In this document: one piece after another, positions 59,807 to 64,000 of the stretch
How positions within the stretch are numbered: position 1 is the stretch's first letter
Layout: each line of letters opens with the position of its first letter
Assembly (NCBI GenBank): GCA_027422505.1
Contig: JAPQWV010000487.1
Location: forward strand, 310,001 to 374,000
Direction: 5' to 3'
From: Craterostigma plantagineum
Lineage: Eukaryota; Streptophyta; Magnoliopsida; Lamiales; Linderniaceae
DNA: 64,000 bases
The notes under the pieces: generated by a model
What the model saw: the letters and a program-made list of their open reading frames with translations, nothing else
Told to the model about the DNA's origin: nothing
The model's database searches: none
Made by a program: the position numbers and the translations under genes

Positions 59807-60814
59807 AAGCGCGTAGGTGAGGAAACTTCATTCCAAGTTCTTTAACATCGTCAGTATAAGTTATTGGATTTTTCAACTTTCGTTTAAAAGCTCAGTATCG
59901 GGGTTTAAGCTTTTTTCTGAGATAGTTCTGCAACTAAGACGGCTGGTTGGTTTCTACATGTTCTGAGAATTTCAGAATCAGTTTCTGTCAATTTGTGTCA
60001 AACTTCTGGATTTCTGCTGGAGAAACTGAAGAACAGCTTCGTGGTTTAGCCTTATTTTGAGATTGCGAACGACACTTGAGTTGGATTTGAATTCGCCAAT
60101 TCTAAATTTGCGATTCAGTTTCACGAATTCAAGTTGAGGACCGACCGTGAATTGAAGGAATCAAGTCAACCCGTGAAATATCTTTTCAATTTTTGCGAAA
60201 CCAAAGTTTACGAATCAAGAAATACACACTGCCTCATTTCGCGAACTCTCTGATAGCGTTTTTTGCGAATTCTTGAAAGTTGCCAACCAGTAAAGATAGT
60301 ATTTTGCGAATCCAATCGAAGAATTTCGTGAACTTCAACTCCGCAGAATTTTGCGAATCCAGTAAGAAGAATTGTGCGAATTTCGTTGCCCATAGAATTT
60401 CGCGAATCCAGTCGAAGAGCTTTTGCGAACTCCAATCTCCGCAAAATTTGCGAACTCGTTCGAAGAATTTTTGCGAACCTCAACTTCCGGTAAAAATTCG
60501 CGGACTTTTTCACACTTTTGCGAATTCATCTCATTCTGCGAATTGGGACAATTGTACATGTCACTGGACATTTCGCGAATCCTTCATTTGTTTGCGAATC
60601 AGTACAATCTTGCAGTTTGCGAACCTTTGTCATTTTTCGAACTCCATCAACACACATCGCAATCCTCACATAGCGAAATCCACGAATCTGAACAAAATTC
60701 CATGAACTAATTTTTCGAGTCAAAGTCAAACTCTAAAGATTTAAACTTTGAACCAATTTCATTTCAAATCATTCCTCACATTACACGTTAACGATCATAT
60801 CCAAAACACAAGCA
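59807..60814 (+). repeat. Leader of element E with TTTGCGAA motif field
   Basis: Non-coding leader between PBS and gag. From about 60060 to 60680 it holds about 17 TTTGCGAA, TTCGCGAA or close words followed by TCC, CTC or TTC, at 20-45 base spacing. ORFs read through this field (60208-60729, both strands) are repeat artefacts. The gag ATG at 60815 follows ACACAAGCA. Confidence 0.8.
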
Positions 60815-62356
60815 ATGGATTCTTTCAGTATGGGAAATGATGTTAGACCTCCCATCGTCCGACATGGAGAATATGCAGTCTGGAAGAGAAGGTTCATCAA
60901 CTTCATAGAAAGCAAGGACAATTCAGAGAACCTTCTGGAATCTATTTACAATGGACCTACACAGTATTGGACCATAATTCCCGCCGATACTGACACCACT
61001 CCTGCAAGAGAGGAACAGAGGATCTTGAAAACTGCTGACCAATGCAGTGATGAAGAAAGACTGCGACTTAAGGCAGACAAAGTGGCGAAATCATACATGA
61101 TGCAAGCCATTTCCAATGACATTTTGATGCAACTCGAATGTGGTGATAGTGCAAAAGAAATGTGGGATGCTCTTCGAATTATGATGCAGGGGACGGAAGT
61201 CAATACAATGGCAAGAATGGCGAACACACTCATCTCTTATGACCGCTTTCATGCTAACAAAGGGGAAACTCTCCAAGAAACCTTCCATCGATTTCTTGTT
61301 CTTCTAAACGAGCTAAAGATGAATGGAGTTACAAAAAGTGTAATGGAGATCAATATCAAATTCTTAGGATCACTTCATCCAGAATGGGAGGCTACTGCAA
61401 TTATGATAAGACAAATGAACGACCTGACCAAAGTTAGCATTCATACATTATTCGACTACCTCAATCAACATTCCAATCATGTGGAGAAACGAAGGGAGGA
61501 AATCAAATCAATAGGAAGCGACTCACTTGCTCTTTTGACTGAACGATCATCAAGAAAACAATTCAAGGACAAAGAAATTATCCAGTCATCACAAGTTAAG
61601 GAGGGAGAAGACTCTGATTCTGATGACGAATCCAAGGATCTTATGAAACATGGAGACGAGGAAATTACCCTCAAAGATCTTGCTAAGCAACTCGCTCTGG
61701 TCTCGAATTTCGTGCAGAAGAAATTTTATAAGAAGACTGGTTCCTCCTCCAATCGTCAAAGAACTTCCTCCAACTCTAAAGGAAAGACTCAGGATGAGGA
61801 AAACAACTCTGAAACTCCTCATCAAGGCGGCAAATGCTTCAACTGCGGTAAGAATGGACACTTTGCCAGAGAGTGCAGAATGCCCAAGAAAAAGGACGTT
61901 AACTATTACCGCCGAAAAGTTCAATTAGCTGAACAAAAAGAAAAAGGACTGGTCTTAATGGCAGAAGAGGATCATTGGCTTGAAGATACCTCAGACAGCG
62001 ATTATGAGAACGTAGCACTGATGGCCAAACTAGATGATGAAGAAGATGGAGCTGGAGCTGAAGGTAGCGAGTCAGACAGGGAAACCTCTAACAATTCAGA
62101 CATAGTGGAGGTAAGTGAAGCAGATTATGATTCCTTACTTAAGATGAAAAATGAATTTTTATCCTTATATAAATCTAACAAATTGGGGAAAAAGAAAATC
62201 AAAGAACTAGAAGCTAACTTAGAGAAGAATTTAGTAGTATTAGATAAGTTTAGATATGATTATGCATGTGGGAAGAATCGTGTAATTGTAGCAAATGAAA
62301 AAATTGCTAAGTTAGAAATACAAGTGCAAAAATCCGAAGCTAAAGCCAGGATTTAG
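60815..62356 (+). CDS. gag: Gag of element E (Sirevirus-like), open for 513 codons
   Basis: MDSFSMGNDVRPPI start typical of Copia Gag. The capsid domain is at residues about 15-230 (YAVWKRRFINFIES, AKEMWDALRIMMQGTEV, LTKVSIHTLFDYLNQHSNHV). An acidic Ser/Asp linker, then the CCHC knuckle CFNCGKNGHFAREC (residues about 341-354), then VNYYRRKVQLAEQKEKGLVL and the start of a long coiled coil. It ends early at TAG 62354-62356; the relative in B continues about 450 codons further, and the missing tail lies downstream in shifted frames, so this Gag is probably shortened by an indel. Confidence 0.85.
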   Translation: MDSFSMGNDVRPPIVRHGEYAVWKRRFINFIESKDNSENLLESIYNGPTQYWTIIPADTDTTPAREEQRILKTADQCSDEERLRLKADKVAKSYMMQAISNDILMQLECGDSAKEMWDALRIMMQGTEVNTMARMANTLISYDRFHANKGETLQETFHRFLVLLNELKMNGVTKSVMEINIKFLGSLHPEWEATAIMIRQMNDLTKVSIHTLFDYLNQHSNHVEKRREEIKSIGSDSLALLTERSSRKQFKDKEIIQSSQVKEGEDSDSDDESKDLMKHGDEEITLKDLAKQLALVSNFVQKKFYKKTGSSSNRQRTSSNSKGKTQDEENNSETPHQGGKCFNCGKNGHFARECRMPKKKDVNYYRRKVQLAEQKEKGLVLMAEEDHWLEDTSDSDYENVALMAKLDDEEDGAGAEGSESDRETSNNSDIVEVSEADYDSLLKMKNEFLSLYKSNKLGKKKIKELEANLEKNLVVLDKFRYDYACGKNRVIVANEKIAKLEIQVQKSEAKARI

Positions 62357-63383
62357 AAAAGGAAATGAAATCTCATAGAGATCAGGCAATGGACGCTACA
62401 ATTAAATATGACTTACTAAGTAAAGAACGGGAAAGACTATACTCCAAAATAAAAAAAATTGGAGGACGTTTTAACCCGACGAGATCAGTCAGAACAAACG
62501 ATCTTCTTGAACAAACCAGCTAACGTTGATTTCTTTAATCCCCACAAAGGACTAGGTTTTGAAAACCCATGTAAGTTAAAACTAGGCATATCAAGTTCAC
62601 CTTATTTATATGATCTCAAATTCATGCAGACAGGTTGTCTGGCAAATCTCATGCCTTTTGTCAGTGAAAATGAGACATCAACACACAGTAAAACTCAAAC
62701 ATCATTTAACTACACAGAATTAAATGATAGTTATAAAGAAAGACGTTGTCCAGCAATAACTGAATTTGAATCAGATATTCCACGTGAAGGAGAAACCTCA
62801 GGTGTTTCGGAAAGTACGGCACCGATGGTTACATATGCAACAGGATATATGCCTGATTGCATAAAGAAAATCAGTGATCTTCACTCCACTATCGAAAGCG
62901 AGAGAAAGTCATTTGGTGAAGAAAGGCAGAAACTTCTTCAGGAAATATCTTCACTTAAAGAAAAATTAAGATTACACACAATTTCATACACCTTAGTTTC
63001 ACATGACAAAATTTCCTGCACTAATACATTGAAATTTCCAGGACCCACCAAAGAGCCATTGAAGGGGCAAGTATGGGTTAAAAAGGAAGATATCTTGAAG
63101 GAGAATAGTGATCTCAATACACGTTTTGTCATTGAGTATTTTCCTCCCAAAACTTTTGTACCTTCTTTATTTCGCCATGTATCAAAAAAATTATCTTCTA
63201 AATAAAAAACAAAGCCTTCCGCGCATGATCATGTCATCAAACAAACTCACAAAACAATTCCTAAAAACAAAAATACAAAGTCAAGACACGAATCAAAACC
63301 AAAAGCTATCAAAGAACCTGTGCATAAAAGGGTTCCAAAGCTTCAGACTGCAGGAACACAAAACCCAACCCTAGAAATAATTA
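62357..63383 (+). pseudogene. Element E gag tail (coiled coil), shifted
   Basis: Homologous to B 7950-9290. After the TAG the sequence goes on in another frame, then a run of eight A (about 62449-62457) returns it to the first frame (MEDVLTRRDQSEQTIFLNKP, 62459-63205). Contains GLGFENPCKLK, FNYTELND and a C-terminal coiled coil (ESERKSFGEERQKLLQEISS). TAA at 63203-63205. The linker to protease is in other frames (63206-63383). Confidence 0.78.
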
Positions 63384-64000
63384 GTGACTCTGTGTCATCC
63401 ACCAACAAAGGAAAATCTAGGGAATCTAAACGGACTAATGCACATAACAGAGGTGGACCCATATTTCAATGGGTACCTAAAACACTCTAGTTTTATTTTG
63501 CAGGCCCTTCATGTGTGGTACATAGATTCTGGTTGCTCCACACACATGACTGGGACAAAGGAACTGTTGAGCAACTACGTTGATAGACCAGGAGGACTGG
63601 TACGCTTTGGTAATAGCAATGGAGCCAGACTCCTTGGATTTGGCGATCTCATATGCAATCGACTCACAATTAAACAAGTCTCGTATGTTGAAGGACTGAC
63701 ACACAACCTCTTATCAATAGGACAGTTCAGTGATTTTGGACTCCGTTGTGTTTCTAAAGAAAACTTGCAAAATTCTCAATGTCAATGGTGAAGAACTTCT
63801 CACTAGAACTCGCAAGACAAATCTTTACACCATTGATATTAGAACTATCAAACCAAAGACTGATATCTGCCTAATCTCCAAAGCAACTTCAACTCAAAAT
63901 GACTTATGGCACCAACGGTTATCTCATCTTAACTTCAAGACCCTCAACAAGCTGTCAACCAACAAATTGGCTATTGGACTACCACCACTGAAGTACCAAA
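63384..64000 (+). pseudogene. pol: Element E protease and pre-integrase, runs off window
   Basis: The PR active site is WYIDSGCSTHMTG at about 63518-63556; GFGDL and SYVEGLTHNLLSIGQF follow. The frame shifts near 63770 (the first frame ends at 63789-63791). The pre-integrase text (LWHQRLSHLNFKTLNKLS, about 63906) continues in another frame to the window edge. Confidence 0.82.

Larger units (their letters stand above)
59498..64000 (+). mobile_element. Sirevirus-like Copia element E, left part
   Basis: 5' LTR (59498-59792), initiator tRNA-Met primer site, a 1-kb leader, gag with zinc knuckle and coiled coil, protease and pre-integrase, running off the right edge. Bases 59493-59497 (GACAT) are the candidate target duplication; its partner should lie beyond the window. 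Better preserved than B or D. Confidence 0.88.

Noticed and set aside
60208..60729. Overlapping ORFs on both strands in the leader of element E.
   Set aside because: All are produced by the TTTGCGAA word repeated in different frames; they lie between PBS and gag.
1..64000. Host genes, tRNA or rRNA genes.
   Set aside because: Every long ORF is a retroelement domain or repeat artefact; the tRNA-like matches are primer-binding sites of 12-18 bases beside LTRs.

Overview
The window is plant nuclear DNA made almost wholly of LTR retrotransposons, nested or joined end to end. I see no host gene, tRNA, rRNA or CRISPR array. Plant origin follows from the lineages present: Sirevirus-type and other Copia elements, a Tekay/Del-type chromovirus and an Athila-type Gypsy element. 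Their primer sites match plant initiator tRNA-Met or tRNA-Asp. A eudicot, probably an asterid, fits the protein families, but I cannot name the species.

Layout. 1-6308 is the 3' part of an old Sirevirus-like Copia copy (A): spacer, a long decayed post-pol ORF and a polypurine tract. An LTR follows at 6309. From 6664 a second Sirevirus copy (B) runs gag-pol, spacer and post-pol ORF, ending near 47668 where it is fused to a gag fragment of a third copy (C, to about 48655). B is split by two large insertions. The first is a very young Tekay-type element (11883-22452, target duplication GCTTT). The second is an Athila-type element (23662-41104, target duplication GTTAG), which itself carries a reverse-strand solo LTR related to the Tekay LTR (35517-38417, duplication GTTCC). 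After C come a reverse-strand Gypsy-like LTR piece (F, about 48656-50606), a decayed Copia element (D, about 50607-57619), an inverted copy of D's LTR (57698-59496), and the left part of another Sirevirus-like element (E, 59498 to the window end).

Order of events. B is oldest. Athila entered B later (LTRs differ by roughly 1-2 % by eye). The solo LTR landed inside Athila after that. The Tekay element is the youngest (LTRs nearly identical). Every pol region carries stops, frameshifts or deletions, so no copy looks fully able to move by itself; the Tekay gag is the only large intact classical ORF.

Most unusual. (1) Several unrelated elements carry dense arrays of short, CpG-containing, often palindromic motifs in LTRs, leaders or spacers: TGTCGA(CA) in Tekay, TCACGGCCGTGA in Athila, TTTGCGAA in E, TCGATCG-type in the Sirevirus spacer, ATCGGCCGAAA-type in F. 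(2) Between pol and its extra ORF the Athila element holds inverted copies of its own LTR palindrome array. They are flanked on one side by an antisense TATA box and a 54-residue membrane-peptide ORF, and on the other by a leader-like stretch and the ATHILA-type ORF, which suggests an internal divergent promoter. (3) Two copies of a 1.8-kb Copia LTR form a large inverted repeat.
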